64,000 bases of DNA from Pleurodeles waltl (taxonomy: Eukaryota > Chordata > Amphibia > Caudata > Salamandridae), in contig NC_090451.1 of assembly GCF_031143425.1 (NCBI RefSeq), positions 666,004,508 through 666,068,507 of the forward strand, given 5' to 3'. How positions within the stretch are numbered: the first letter of the stretch is position 1; the number at the start of each line of letters is the position of its first letter. Under the pieces are notes generated by a model that was not told the DNA's origin, ran no database searches, and saw nothing but the letters and a program-made list of their open reading frames with translations. The translations under genes and the position numbers were made by a program. Shown in pieces: positions 11,629 to 22,939 of the stretch.

Positions 11629-12240
11629 TCAAATGTATAAATCCTCCTTGACCTCAGTGGACAGGCGCATGAGATGGTGCTTCTTAGTCAAGCCAATCAT
11701 TAATCCAGCCATGAATCTAGAGAAGGGGCACACCGTGGGAATAATCTGGAGGGCAGAATTAAGTTTGCCCACCGGTACCTGAAGCTGACCCAGTGTTGCC
11801 TTCTTGTGCAACAGTACTGTATCGATTGACTCACTGAACTTTCTCCTGTGGGAGGTTACATTCACTAACCACAAGTCAATCTTGATGCCTAGGAAGGTAA
11901 TGTAAGTAGAAGGTCCTACCTTTTTGTCAGGAGCAAGCAAAACCCTGAAATCCCGGAGAAGTGCAATGAACACCCAAAATGCCCATTTACTCTCAGAGAA
12001 ACCCAGTAGGCCCATGAATAGGAAGTCATCCAGGTAATGCATGGCATCATGACACCCAGGTTGGTCAGTGAATGTTCAATCTAATAAGGAACCAAATGGC
12101 TAAAAATAGGTGCAGGATACAAACAATCCATTGCAATGCACGTCAAAGTAAAACGCACCCTTAAACTGAAAACTCAGAGAGTGATAATCATTCGGGTGTA
12201 CAGGCAGAAGGCAGGCTCAATATCCATCTTGGCAAGCGGG
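11629..12240 (-). pseudogene. Reverse transcriptase of DIRS-like element
   Basis: The catalytic YLDD box is intact at 12036-12025 (context HYLDDFLFMG). It is followed in the open frame 12042-11629 by TFLGIKIDL, LGQLQVPVGKLN and FSRFMAGL, the usual thumb/connection signature of DIRS and Ngaro RTs. Upstream, 12240-12045 reads through KMDIEPAF, then after a frameshift LPVHPNDYHSLSF and GAFYFD, with two stops before YLDD. A metal-binding core survives in a broken gene. Confidence 0.85.
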
Positions 12241-12719
12241 TGAGAAACCAGTCTACCATAACCTCATGAGTGCCTGATCAATAGAAACAGATCTGTCCAG
12301 GAGTCGATAGCATCTTTAACTGATGCCCCTTTGGGTCAGACATGTTATGCATCAACCTGAACTGGTTAGTTCTTTCTTGGATACCATGCACAAAGACGAG
12401 CATACAAATGCCCTTCATGGAGGGTGGGGTACTGGGCCCAGTACTCCACCTAGGGACATCTTCTTCAGGAGCTTCTTGGCCACCACGCTAGTATGAGCCT
12501 GACTAGAGATCAGATTCTTGCAGAGGGGAATTGGGGTAACCCCAGGGGCTGGTATCTGGAAACCCTGAGAAATAATGAATTCCAAAACTTCCACAGCCTT
12601 TTTGTTTGGTTACCGGTTGAGCCAAAGCAACAACTTGTCAATCCTAACTGACATTGGCAGGTAGAAGGCGCTTAACTTTAGGTCTTGGGGTCCCTACCAT
12701 TCACTTTGGAATTTTTAAT

Positions 12720-13312
12720 GCATTTGAAATCTGGATGTGATGCAATATCACAGAATGAGCAAACACTATTGATTTTGCCCGTCCCAGCTAGCATGTGCAC
12801 GCTTTCCTGTTAAAGTCCCAGCAAGATCCCTTTTTGTCTCTGCCAGAGTGGGTTTGGTGAAAAGGCTGCTTTAATGGGGCCTTAATGTTCACACTCTAGG
12901 CACATGTTTACCTCTGTCTGACCTCATCCATGTCAGGCTCTTCAAACTTGGCCCACCTATAATCTCGGTCATAGTTGAGCCATGCTGAACCACCACACAC
13001 ATGATCCTTAGGGATCTTGTTACAGTAAAATTTAATTGATGCAGTCAACTCTGGCTTCTTCACTATTACAGTCATGTATGCATTAAAACCAAACAGCCAT
13101 TTAGTTATATAGTTCTCCACCTTGGGTCTCTTACCCTTTGCTGACCCCTTCACCTCCTTTTGGTTAACTTCAAGCTTCCTTCTTTTTGCACAAATTAGCA
13201 AGAAGGCCTCAACAAAATACCCCCAGATATCCTCCTTCACTTCAAATGGTACATGTGAGGCCAATTTCCACAGATTGGGCGGGAATGATTTTTGCCTGCA
13301 AATCTCTTTCAA
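12720..13312 (-). pseudogene. Gag-like protein with CCHC zinc knuckle
   Basis: The 134-codon frame 13312-12908 carries WLFGFNAYMTVIVKKP, then GGSAWLNYDRDYRWAK, matching DIRS/Ngaro gag proteins (W-AF-YM-V ... GG-AW-YD--FR). After a frameshift 12823-12791 encodes CWDFNRKACTC, and in another frame 12761-12720 encodes a perfect C-x2-C-x4-H-x4-C knuckle, CSFCDIASHPDFKC. Such gag C-termini bind nucleic acid. The frameshifts show decay. Confidence 0.7.
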
Positions 13313-13400
13313 AGAATCACCTTTCTAAACCTCCCCCTCACCTTCCTTTGTCATATCCACCACCGTAGACGCATCATTGTAGTGGTAGAAAGGTCATCTG

Positions 13401-14708
13401 GTGTTAGAACTGTCTGGTAATGTAGATTTGGCCCAGAGGTTAATCTGTCTAGTGGGGGAGATTTGATCTAGTATTAAGCAAACGGGCTGATGTGTGGAAG
13501 ATGGGTAACCAGGACCCATGGACCTGCGGGGAGATATAGTCTAGAGGTGAAGATGCACAGTGGGGGAGGTGTAATCTGGAGCTTTAAATGTCTAGTGAGA
13601 CGCTTTCCTACTCCAGCGATGTGTAGGAGGATTTGGTGCTCTTTCGATATATCGAGCATCCGGCAGATGGCAGCAAAGAGTCAGGAAAGTACAATTAAGG
13701 CTCGCTTCCAGGCTTTATCGGTCAAATTGTGCACATTGTGGCTGAGGAGTAGCAGGACAGAAGGAATAACTCCTCATCCCAATTTCGCCCGCGCCATCTC
13801 CCTTTCCTGCACAAATCTCATTCGTAGGAACCCCGCGGGTTTGTGAGGGGCACACGCATCACCCGTGTATAACGTGCGGTGGCACCATTGCCCGCGGCCT
13901 GACGGCCCACTGCACCCTTACGAGGACTGCAAACCCAGGCGGCGGGGCCTCGTTTTCTTGCTTGCTGCAGGACCTTTAACACCCTAACTCCGTCCCTGAT
14001 AATTCACTCCAAGATTGCGAGCTCTGCAACTCAAAATAGGGAAAACAGACCGCATCACTGAGTGATGTCCCAGCAACGACTTAGGAGGCAATGCTGTACC
14101 TGATAAATACCACACTCTTAAAAAACAATATAAAAAAAATCGAGATTTACGCGGCGCTAATGCTTTAAATGGAAAAAAATAAACATAAACCCCCTTTAAC
14201 AGAGTGGGCGGGGACTGGGGCGTTACTAAGGGCCTGGTAAAGAGACATACGTTTAATTTTAGATTTTGTTGGTGTGGAACTGTGCACAACAACACAGCAG
14301 TATTGTTGTGAACAACAGTTCTGCCATCTGGAGAGTATTCGTTTTGCCTATGCTTGTACAAAAAGGTCATTTTAAAGTAACTTTCAAAATTCCTGTGTGC
14401 AATTTGACTCTGCACGTAGGGCACATGAAACCTAGTTGTATTTTCATATTACGCACATTTATGGACACTGTGGGCAATTTGTGAAAGAAACACGCATAAT
14501 GATAAACCATGATCCCTTTCTAGTTAGGAGACTGGCAAATCTTGCGGCAGCAGACAATCCTGTCTGATGAAGCCGGTTCTGTGAAAGTGCAGGGGTGCTG
14601 GAACCATCTTCAAAGTGGAGGCGCCGGTCAGTCGCATAAGCTTGCTAAAATCATAGCTGTTTAGAAAAACTCTTAGTTTAAAAAAAAATAAGGGTAACAT
14701 ATGATCCA
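13401..14708. other. Unassigned, possibly flank of the DIRS-like element
   Basis: No domain is recognised. The 118-codon frame 13490-13846 and the 146-codon minus frame 13984-14424 have no family likeness. The missing 5' terminal repeat of the DIRS-like element could lie near 13400-13900, but no matching copy is seen at the other end. Confidence 0.4.
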
Positions 14709-15146
14709 GGACTTGGAATTATGTGGCAAGGGAAGACCAACGTTTGCATCAGGGTTTACTTATGTGGCAAGACAATGCAAATTATGTGGCATATTGGGGC
14801 ACATTTTGTGATAGTATTAGTTCACTATATTGTTGTTTTTACACGTTAACACTGTCAGGGCAAGTTTTTGACCTCTTTAGTACCAGTTTAACATCCAAGT
14901 ACATCAATCATCAATCAGCAACTGGAAGGTGATCAGTCATCCTTTACAAACTGCCTTCCCCTGCTCAGAAACACATGTCGCTACATTTTTAGTAACTATT
15001 GATCCGTTTGAGCTAAAAACAAAAAAAAATTTGGGGTAAAATCTGCAAAGTATGCAGTAGATGATATATTATGTGGCTAGTGCAGCAAATCCACAATCAT
15101 GCAAAAAATGCAGCGACCACTGGATCGCACAATGTTAGTGGCCCTG
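14709..15146 (+). mobile_element. hAT-like non-autonomous element, copy A
   Basis: It begins CAGGACTTGGAATTATGTGG and ends with TTAGTGGCCCTG, so its ends are rough inverted repeats of a CAGGGYCACTGRAATTATG terminus seen better in copy C (24578-24733). Repeated AATTATGTGGCA words, a TTGTTGTTT block and CACGTTAACACTG are shared with copy B (31536-31942). The flanks CATATGAT and TCTATGAT agree in six of eight bases, suggesting a worn 8-bp target duplication. No transposase is present. Confidence 0.6.
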
Positions 15147-15525
15147 TCTATGATATAAGTCCTGTAATAGAAAAGTGTGGTAAGGCTTCATATCTATTTT
15201 TTTAGAAAACGGAACCCTGTTTCACATTTTGAAGCACAGATTTCTCAGTATATGGTGATGTCATGTACATGTGGTTTGGCAGCATATAATGTTTTACAGT
15301 GAGCACATTTCCGTTAAGACGGTGTTGTGGTGCTAGAGGTGACCGAGAACAATCACAGAGAAGTAACCTCAGATTCTTAGCTAGGAAGGCTTGCATTGTG
15401 TTCTATTTGAAAGCTGCACTTAGAAACCTCCATTGATGCAATCACAGGACTAACAGAGATTCTGACAATTATTTATTATTAATCTTTTAATCGTTAATGG
15501 ATCAATTTTGTTTTCTACAAACGTA
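15147..15525. other. Unassigned AT-rich spacer
   Basis: No gene or repeat is recognised. Confidence 0.5.
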
Positions 15526-15696
15526 GGGTCTGATTTAGAATCCTGCGGATGGGTGACTCCATTGCAACAGTGACGAATATTCCATCCGCTCAGATCTAAA
15601 TCCCAATAGATATCATGGGATTTAGATTTCGGAGGACCGGGATATTTGTCACCGTTGTCACAGAGTAACCAGTCCACCGAGTTCTAAATCAGGCCC
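15526..15696. mobile_element. 171-bp foldback MITE, decayed copy
   Basis: The left end GGGTCTGATTTAGAA and right end TTCTAAATCAGGCCC are inverted repeats, and the arms pair imperfectly along their length around a centre near 15611. The length, 171 bases, and the terminal GGGCCTGATT match the fresh copy at 32180-32350, though the inner arm sequence differs. It has no coding capacity. Confidence 0.8.
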
Positions 15697-18581
15697 TTAG
15701 CTCCATATTTTTAATATTGAAGAAATAAACAATTATTTCCAGCATTTCAGTTTGATGAGCAAACCAAAAATAGTGTGAAATCAGTTCAAGCAGTGCTCTG
15801 GAGTAAAGGTTTGTTTTGGATCAAATACACTTTAGTGACTGATACGCTGGCAAAAAACATGGTGCATACAGGTTTGCCTTTCTTTACTGTCGCAGTGCAG
15901 TGTTTTCTCAATAAGTTCCATCATATGAACCTTATGAATTAATATGAAAGTCAAAATGTTTGATAGAGCAACTAATGCTCTCTTATGTATATATCAAAAC
16001 AATTAGAGTTTCACTATAATTTCCCAAGTAGGATCAGGGCTCTAGGTTTATGGCAAATGCAAGTTCACTAAGAAGTCACTGTAGGAAAGGCCCAAACCCA
16101 CAGTTCTCAGCTAATGAAAAGGCCATGGTTCAATCTTTCACACTTGTGTGGTTTACAATACCCACATTCTCATGAAGCTCTGCTCTGATGCTGTTCGTTG
16201 AACGGAACCGTTTGTTGGTATTCTGTTGAGAATGGAATACAGAAACCAGCTTGCTTATGGGTGTTAGATGGTCATGGGTCTCTTTCTCTCTTAGATAGCA
16301 CTCCAATTTGTCCCCAAAAATAGACTCAATTGAGTGGGATTTATGTACATGAATTATTTTCTGTAAATTGCTGTTGGATATTTATCCTTGATCATTTATT
16401 TATGAATTTGATAACTTTTGTAACCTAATATCTGTGGGGAAGGGGTTTCACTTAGATTTATTCCCAACTAAATATTAAATTAATGGTTATCCTTTGTTTA
16501 TTTACAGCTTCTATAATTGTGTTTGTAAGCATTGGAACCCTGACCACCTTTAACTGCAACTCGGCTGCTGAAACTATGTAAACTTTACAGAGACTATTGT
16601 GTGCTAGTGCACACTGTTCAAATGTTGTCCATGAGCCTGTGGGTTGGGCATTAAAAGATGGATGTGTTCAAGTGCACTGTTGCAAACCACACTATTCCAC
16701 AAATCAAAATAGTCTTCAACATAATATTAAAAGATAACATGATAAGCATAACAAGGGGCAGTATCTCACTGTAATGTGAACTGAATTTAATATGAGTGTT
16801 CAACATTAAAATGTTAAAATCACCACAACACCTAGTGGTGGAGGTAATTGATGTTGTATGGCAGTACCACATTTAACCTGCGCATTATGTCACAAATATG
16901 AATCTACTGAGTATGCACTGTTGGTAGTTTCAACAGAAAACATTCTATATTAAAAAAAACACAAAAGTATAGCAGTGTCTTTTAGCCCTGTGTATATTTC
17001 ACAAGGTAAACATAATTACTTTTTCCTAGCATTTAATTAAACAAGTACCCATCACATGAGGGCTTGCTCTGTGCTAACAACTGTGTGTAAATATTTTGAA
17101 GTATTTATAAATGTTGGAAAGTGGCAACTCTCTTTGTATGTCTTTCTGTGCTGGAAAACCCTGAAACATAAATCTTTGCTCTTATTCATCCTTTCCTGGC
17201 GCCTATCAACAGGGTCAATACAGTCAAGTTACAAATGACCATCATGTTTCAGACAGACTAATTTAAACATGTTAGAATGGTCAGCAGTAATTCATTAATG
17301 ATTATAACCCAAGTGCAGCATGGACATTCAGAATATGATCCTGAAAATGTACCCCCAGTTTGGTGTACATTTCTAAAGCCCTCGTGGGATATTACGTAGG
17401 AGAACAGCTGAAAGAGTGTGGCGTCTGGTAGGAGGAAGTGGTAAAGAGGTTGTGTCAAGGCATGAAACAGTGTGACATAAGTAGTACTCCAAGTTTTATG
17501 GTATTTTTTTTTTAAGATTTCTGTCTGTATTTATACATATTTATTTTTTTGGCCATCCTTTTGTTTTTTATCCATATCTATTTTGTATTTTGAGAATAAA
17601 TGGAGTAAAAAATTGTATATTTCCAACTTTTATTTAACTAATAAACATGCACTCATACTTTGATGCCTGTTGCATTTTGGCAAATTAAGAATTCAAATAT
17701 AGCAAACCACTATGCCCACAGGTAAACATCAGCGTTATACTACAAATATATGTTAACATGTGCCTGCAGTTAGGGAAATCTCAACCTGTTTTTTTTTTTT
17801 TTTTTTTTTTTTTACCTCTCCAAGCTATCTGCCTGCCAAGCTGTTGTCCCGGAATTCACGAAAGACATCATGGAAAGTCACTCACAAGAAGCACAATTTT
17901 CAATATTTTCGCTCTCTTAAAAATACATAGATACAGAAAGCATATTGTTTTCTGTCTGTATTTATCTGTAAAAATCAGAAAAAAATGGAAAACTGGAAGC
18001 CTTAGTCATAAGTCTTGTGTTGCTGCCCAAAACCCTCTTCTTCAAACATAATGGCTTCAGTCTTTTGCAGCAGCAACATTTATATCACTGTGGCTGAAAC
18101 ACGGCTGGCTTTTTAGATGGTGCGACCAGTGCAGAACTCTAGGATTGACGGAACCGCACAGCCTGTCCCTGAGACAGTGACTCCTCTTTACATCTCATCA
18201 TGGCTAGCATTGTAAGAAGTTGCAAAGATGCAGGGCAGGTGCTGCTTAAAGGGGAAACTGTGTGACCTTGACTTGAGTCAAGATTTGAAAGGGGACAGTG
18301 CTTGACTGCCAAGCTAGCAAAATGTGTCTAAAATATATTTTAAAAATTGCACTGTTGCATCTTGCTTGACTTTACAGCTGTTAGCCATTGGACCTGACAA
18401 AGTGGAGTTGGGTAGCAACCTTATTGAGAACTTCGAAGCACATATCACCTGGCTCATAGTTCTTTACATTAACAAGCATTGGTAAAGCTAATAGGTCTCA
18501 CCTATGCAAGAGCCATTGGCTTTGTCAATCTGTTTTAGCCATGTTGGTCAACAGGGTTGCTGCTGTCCAGATTGCTAAAAC
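15697..18581. other. AT-rich intergenic or intronic DNA; 25-base T run
   Basis: Nearly 2.9 kb with no recognisable domain or RNA gene. A run of 25 T lies at 17789-17813, possibly the A tail of a minus-strand retroposon, but no body is recognised beside it. Confidence 0.5.
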
Positions 18582-18690
18582 GTGGCATAGGGAAGAGTGG
18601 TGCAGAATGGAATGGAGTGTGGTAGAGTGGAACGGTGTAGCGTTGAGTGTAGTGAAATGGCATAGTGAAATGTTGCGGGTGGCATAGATT
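18582..18690. repeat. GTGG/GAATGG-type simple repeat
   Basis: About 110 bases of loosely repeated AGTGG, GAATGG, GTGTAG and AGTGAAATGG words give a degenerate pentamer-like satellite, interrupted but clearly low in complexity. Confidence 0.6.
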
Positions 18691-19619
18691 ATTGTGGAGG
18701 AAGGAGACTGCTAGTAACGCTACTGCCTATTTTTTGTTAGATCCAGGATTATTTCCGTTTCATATTAGAATAATATTACTTCCTATCAGTAAGATTTTGT
18801 TATTTCAGTTTTATGACAGTATTTTTTTCTCCTTTTCTTAGCAGTGTTTTTATTCCCTACTTTTGTATGTTTACCCCCAAATTGTCTGGAATAACGTTTC
18901 CATAAATTTTATTAAGTGACATTATTCTCCACCATTTTTTGTTGGGAGAATCATTATTACGGTCATTTTTGTGTGTGTGTGTATTGTTTATTGCTTTCTC
19001 CGTAAAAAATAAAAATCTGGCACCCTCCTACCTGGCAATCAACTTGAGGATGAATTGCGGCTGATTTTTTTTCTTGTATGAGCAATTATGGACAAAGCCA
19101 ATAGGTCTTGCCGGGGTAGTCTTTAAAAAAGAGAGTGGGTGGGTGGGAGGAGGAGGGGCGAGGAGAGAGATAAAACGGTCCCTTACACTTCCTGCAACGC
19201 AAGGTCTGACGTCATCAGCGGAAGGATACATGCCTTTCATTGAGAACACTGTAAGGCGGGATTCTTGGGCAGAGCAAACCTAACAATACTTTGAATTGGT
19301 TGATGGGAGGTCAAGCAGACAAGTCATCCAATCACGTGTGAGGGGCTGACCCAAAGCTCACCCTATATACTGTATTATTTACAAAATGCCGCAGGCCAAC
19401 ACGCAGCTAAAGCCACCAGCAAGACCTAAAAACCAGCACACACAATTAACTTGCTCCTTTATGATTTGCAATGATTTTTTTTTATAGATACAAAAGACAG
19501 AAAATAAACAGCAGAAACAGCCACTCTGATTTTGTCGAGTTTATTTTGTCTTTACAAATCAGGTTGCAACCGACAGAACACCATAAAACTGGTGTATGCC
19601 CCCCCCCCCCCCTAAATTA
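18691..19619. other. Unassigned; G-rich and C-run tracts
   Basis: A G-rich tract (GGGTGGGTGGGAGGAGGAGG) lies near 19137-19156 and a 14-base C run at 19599-19612. The words GACAAAGCCAATAGGTC at 19092 recur in degraded form elsewhere (near 35070, 55865), hinting at a short dispersed family. No gene is seen. Confidence 0.45.
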
Positions 19620-19990
19620 TTAGGCACCGATGAGGCCTTCATTACAGCCCTCTAATGTTTCAGACAGTAACAGCCTCTGGGTAAGAACGTCAGGTCCCCC
19701 TCACCTTCGCTCCCCGGAGAGCGTCTGCTCGTCGGATCCAGTGTCCTAACGGGGGAAATGAGAGCTGTTTCAGCACGCATTAAAACCAGGCTAAGTCTTC
19801 TGGGGAAAATTACCGCTCTCAGATTTTCTTTAAATAATAAATTTGAGGGAGAAAAATTGCAGTTGCGATTAGGCCCATCTGTCTGCTGAGCTCGACAGGC
19901 CCTGGCTGTAAAAGACGCAGAACTCGCAAGAAACGGGGAGAAGGTGAGAGGTGCACCCAGGCCAGGCCCACCGGAAATGGCCACATGCCG
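19620..19990. other. Repeat-free island, candidate conserved non-coding element
   Basis: This stretch lacks recognisable repeats and mixes AT-rich core words (TTTAAATAATAAATTTGAGG) with moderate-GC blocks. Minus-strand frames are open for 110 codons but resemble nothing. Texture alone suggests a constrained non-coding element; this is inference, and an unrecognised old repeat is equally possible. Confidence 0.25.
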
Positions 19991-20585
19991 CCCCTCTACA
20001 GGAGCGTAGCTTCAAGGGGAGTCTATGTATTTTGTAATGAATAGTTGGGTACAAGTGCTTTCAGTCAGGTATGGTGAGAGAGAGCTGTGCTGGATTTCAC
20101 CTGGGATTTTCACAGACACCCAGACAAAAAAAAAAACACACACACACTTTCTCTCTCTCACTCTCTCTCGTTAGTTAGTTTGAAAAATATTGTGTTTTAA
20201 GACTCATAAAAAAACGCACTGCACCTGATGCCCTGCTTCTCATATACTGTATTTTCACAAGATATGCCCCCACAATCTTACTGACCAAACTACGCCCCTG
20301 ACCCTCTCACCTCCTGCACCCTAATTTTGAGATATCTCCTTTTAGGGGTGGAAACAGGAGTATCTGTCTAAAGCAGCATGTATTACCACAGGCAGAATTA
20401 TCACTGACGCTTCAGTGAATGAATGCACCAGGATGGGCAAGGTGAAATTGCTCACTGAAAATGGCTGCGAATTCAGGAATGACATTCGGAAATTGATGAG
20501 GAAAAACCTATTTCTGGTTATATTGAAGTTTTATAAAGGGTAATGATGAACAAAAAAAGATTCACTGTGCTAGGAGGGGTGTGGG
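19991..20585. other. Unassigned; CA/CT microsatellite
   Basis: A compound A-run, (CA)n, (CT)n tract lies at about 20126-20170. The words CAGGAGCGTAGCTTCAAGGGG at 19999 resemble the left end of the hAT element at 54933 and may be a fragment. Otherwise nothing is recognised. Confidence 0.5.
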
Positions 20586-20910
20586 CAGTGCTTAATTTGA
20601 GCCAGTGGTTGCCGGTGGGGCCAACCTGTGCTCATTTTTTGGGACTTAATTTTTCTCATCGGGCATTTCCTGCTAGCAAGAGTGGTAAAACGCACACAAA
20701 AAGGAAGGAATGACAAGAAAAAGACAGAAACAATGTCACAAAGGGAGAAAGCAGGAACCCTCAGGAGTGAGATAAAGGTGCAAGGAGGTTGAATCGAGAC
20801 TATGCAGCCTTGAAATGCAAAAGCACTGCCCCGGGTTTCTGGGCACAGCTTTAGACACCAGGACTTTAAAAAAAAAAAAGAAATAATAAAAAACCACAAA
20901 TTAAGCACTT
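20586..20910. mobile_element. hAT-like MITE, CAGTGCTTAATTTG type
   Basis: Left end CAGTGCTTAATTTGAGC and right end CACAAATTAAGCACTT are inverted repeats of about 16 bases, with the last base worn. The same terminus frames the element at 56259-57050, which has a near-perfect 8-bp target duplication. No duplication is visible here and no transposase is encoded. A short A run precedes the right end. Confidence 0.65.
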
Positions 20911-22240
20911 GGGCTCACTTTGGAGGGTGCGGTGCCTTGTGCCGATAAGTACCTAGGAGGCAGTTTTTCCCTTGTCCTGAAACACTCTCCTCAGAAAAAT
21001 TAAAAGCTTGCTGAGGTTGGTGCCAATATCCAGGGGTGATTTCACACCACGTAATGGATGTCAGCAGTTCAAAGGCACTGAAAATTACCTGGAAACCCAC
21101 TGTTTACAGTATTCTTCAGCTTGCTTTCCTGTCACCTTGTGATATGGGCTCTGCAGTGGGTAACCACGTGAAGGAAGCGACACTGTCTCTCCCCGTGAGT
21201 TGGCAGGTCGGCTGGTACTAGTGGTATCAGTACCTCTGGGACTTAAATTACCTCTACGATATTTCGTGTAAATTTGCCAAAACTTTGCATAACTAGGCAA
21301 AAGCAAATTAAGTGACTACTGCACTAGTGAGAACCTGCACCACTGATATAAATACCAGAGTGCTATAATCCTACAAACAGTGCTGTTCAAAGATACCAGT
21401 GCAGGCATCTTACAGAAAGGACATTGCACTGCTGGAGGAAATGAACACTGCTTGAGGCCTACTGCTGGTATCCAGTGCTACTGGGAAGAGAAGGCTGTCT
21501 TATTTGTGTCCTGTTCCTGCTGTTGAATTCAGCCCAATATAATACACAAATGTGGGTGTGACGTAAGTGCAGAGACACATGCACACACTCGCTCTGTCAC
21601 CTCCCCCCATTCTCTTTGATCTATTCTCCTGTCTCCACTTTCTACCCAAAAATTGAGCCAGGTTTTTGACTGGTGAAATTAGCTGTCTATGGTGATACTG
21701 TGGAGGCACTTGGTGCAAACACTTTCTACTGCAGTAATATGAATGCAGTTTTGCGGAAAGAGCATTGCATGACAAGAGTATTTGTGCAAATCTGCCATGT
21801 TGCCTCTGCAGTGATGATATTTGGTGGTTTTTGAGTTTTGCTTTGGGTTGCACTACTTCATTGTGTTATTACTGCATTGTACTGCGTTTGTTCTGTTGTG
21901 TACTTTTTTCAAGTTTTTTTTCTTTTATTCCCCTTATCATTTGACTGTGTAATTTTTCTTTGTGTTAAGTTTCTGCATTTTGTTCTTTAATGCTATGTTA
22001 ACAGGGTCAAATTGGTAAGACGGGCACTGGGGCAATGGGCGCTAGGCTGGTATCCGAGTTGCAGTTGAGGGTCGCTTTTTGGGCCAGCGTGGTGGCCGAC
22101 TTGGGTTGTGTCTGTGCTGTTCAGGTGCCACCAGCGGCCCAGGTGGGGCTTTAGCGGCCTTTCTGGAGGCAGATGGGCCTCTATTATTTCCCTTTTACCA
22201 ACAGGGCTGAGATGTCATCCTCAGTCTCTTGCTGGGGTTA
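20911..22240. other. Unassigned
   Basis: No domain, RNA gene or clear repeat is recognised. The 117-codon minus frame 21500-21853 has no family likeness. Confidence 0.5.
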
Positions 22241-22735
22241 GGTAACAGAAAGCAATGGACAGGGTGCAAAAGAAAGAGGGGGAGAGAGACATTCACAAAA
22301 AGGGTAAGATAGGAAACAGGCAAGAAAAAATTAGGAGACCGCGAGAGAAATTGAGGATTGGGAAGGAAAAGGTGTGAACTGGGGAGCAAAGGACTGTGAA
22401 GAAATTAGAGATAGAAAATGAGAACGTGCAAAGGAAAGATAGCCCCCGGATGGGAGAGAAAGATAGAATGGAAATACGTAGCAAGTGGCACGAGGAAAAA
22501 TGTAGTGTGCGGCAGAACAACAGATAGGGAGAAAGTTCGAAATTGTCACATAAATAAGGGTACTGGAAAAAGGAAATGCAGAGAGACGTATAAAAGAGAG
22601 GGAGTGAGGCACAAAAACAGAGAAGACGGTCATAGGAGTTGGACAGAGAGACAAACAGAGTTAGGGACAACACAAAAGAGGGAATCACGGGCCATACAAA
22701 CAGAAAGGAAGATTGAAGTGTGAACAGCAAGGGTG
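22241..22735. repeat. Purine-rich low-complexity tract
   Basis: About 500 bases are strongly biased to A and G on the plus strand, with recurring GAGAGA, GGAAAGA, AGAAAG and ACAGAG words. The 167- and 107-codon minus frames (rich in Phe, Ser, Leu and Pro) arise from the pyrimidine-rich complement, not from selection. A shorter tract of the same kind lies at 46795-46880. Confidence 0.6.
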
Positions 22736-22939
22736 TTGTGTGTTGCTGCCTCGAAAGCAATTCCATCTGTTCTATCAGTGCATAAAAACATTGCATTCTC
22801 CTACAAGCGTGTCAGCCAGATATGTGTATTATGTAATGATCGCATCACCATGACACGACCTGTAAGTTTACATCAATTCTAACCTTACTGCGCTTCCTAG
22901 CCATCATCATACCCCTAACACTTACACCAGCGGTTAAAC

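Larger units (their letters stand above)
10584..13400 (-). mobile_element. DIRS-like tyrosine-recombinase retrotransposon fossil
   Basis: On the minus strand the modules occur in the order gag-like (13312-12720), RT (about 12240-11629), RNase H (about 11470-11210), tyrosine recombinase (10994-10584). That order, RT before RNase H before a recombinase and no DDE integrase, defines the DIRS/Ngaro group. Frameshifts and stops break gag, RT and RNase H. The recombinase lacks its C-terminal half and no terminal repeats are visible, so both ends are lost or unrecognised. It is inactive. Confidence 0.85.

Noticed and set aside
17789..17813. Retroposon A tail on the minus strand
   Set aside because: No LINE or SINE body is recognised beside the T run, so it is reported only as a homopolymer.
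20586..20918. 8-bp target duplication around the hAT-like MITE
   Set aside because: GGTGTGGG and GGGCTCAC on the two sides agree in too few positions.
22293..22796. 167-codon membrane-like protein on the minus strand
   Set aside because: Its Phe/Ser/Leu-rich translation is the complement of a purine-rich low-complexity tract.
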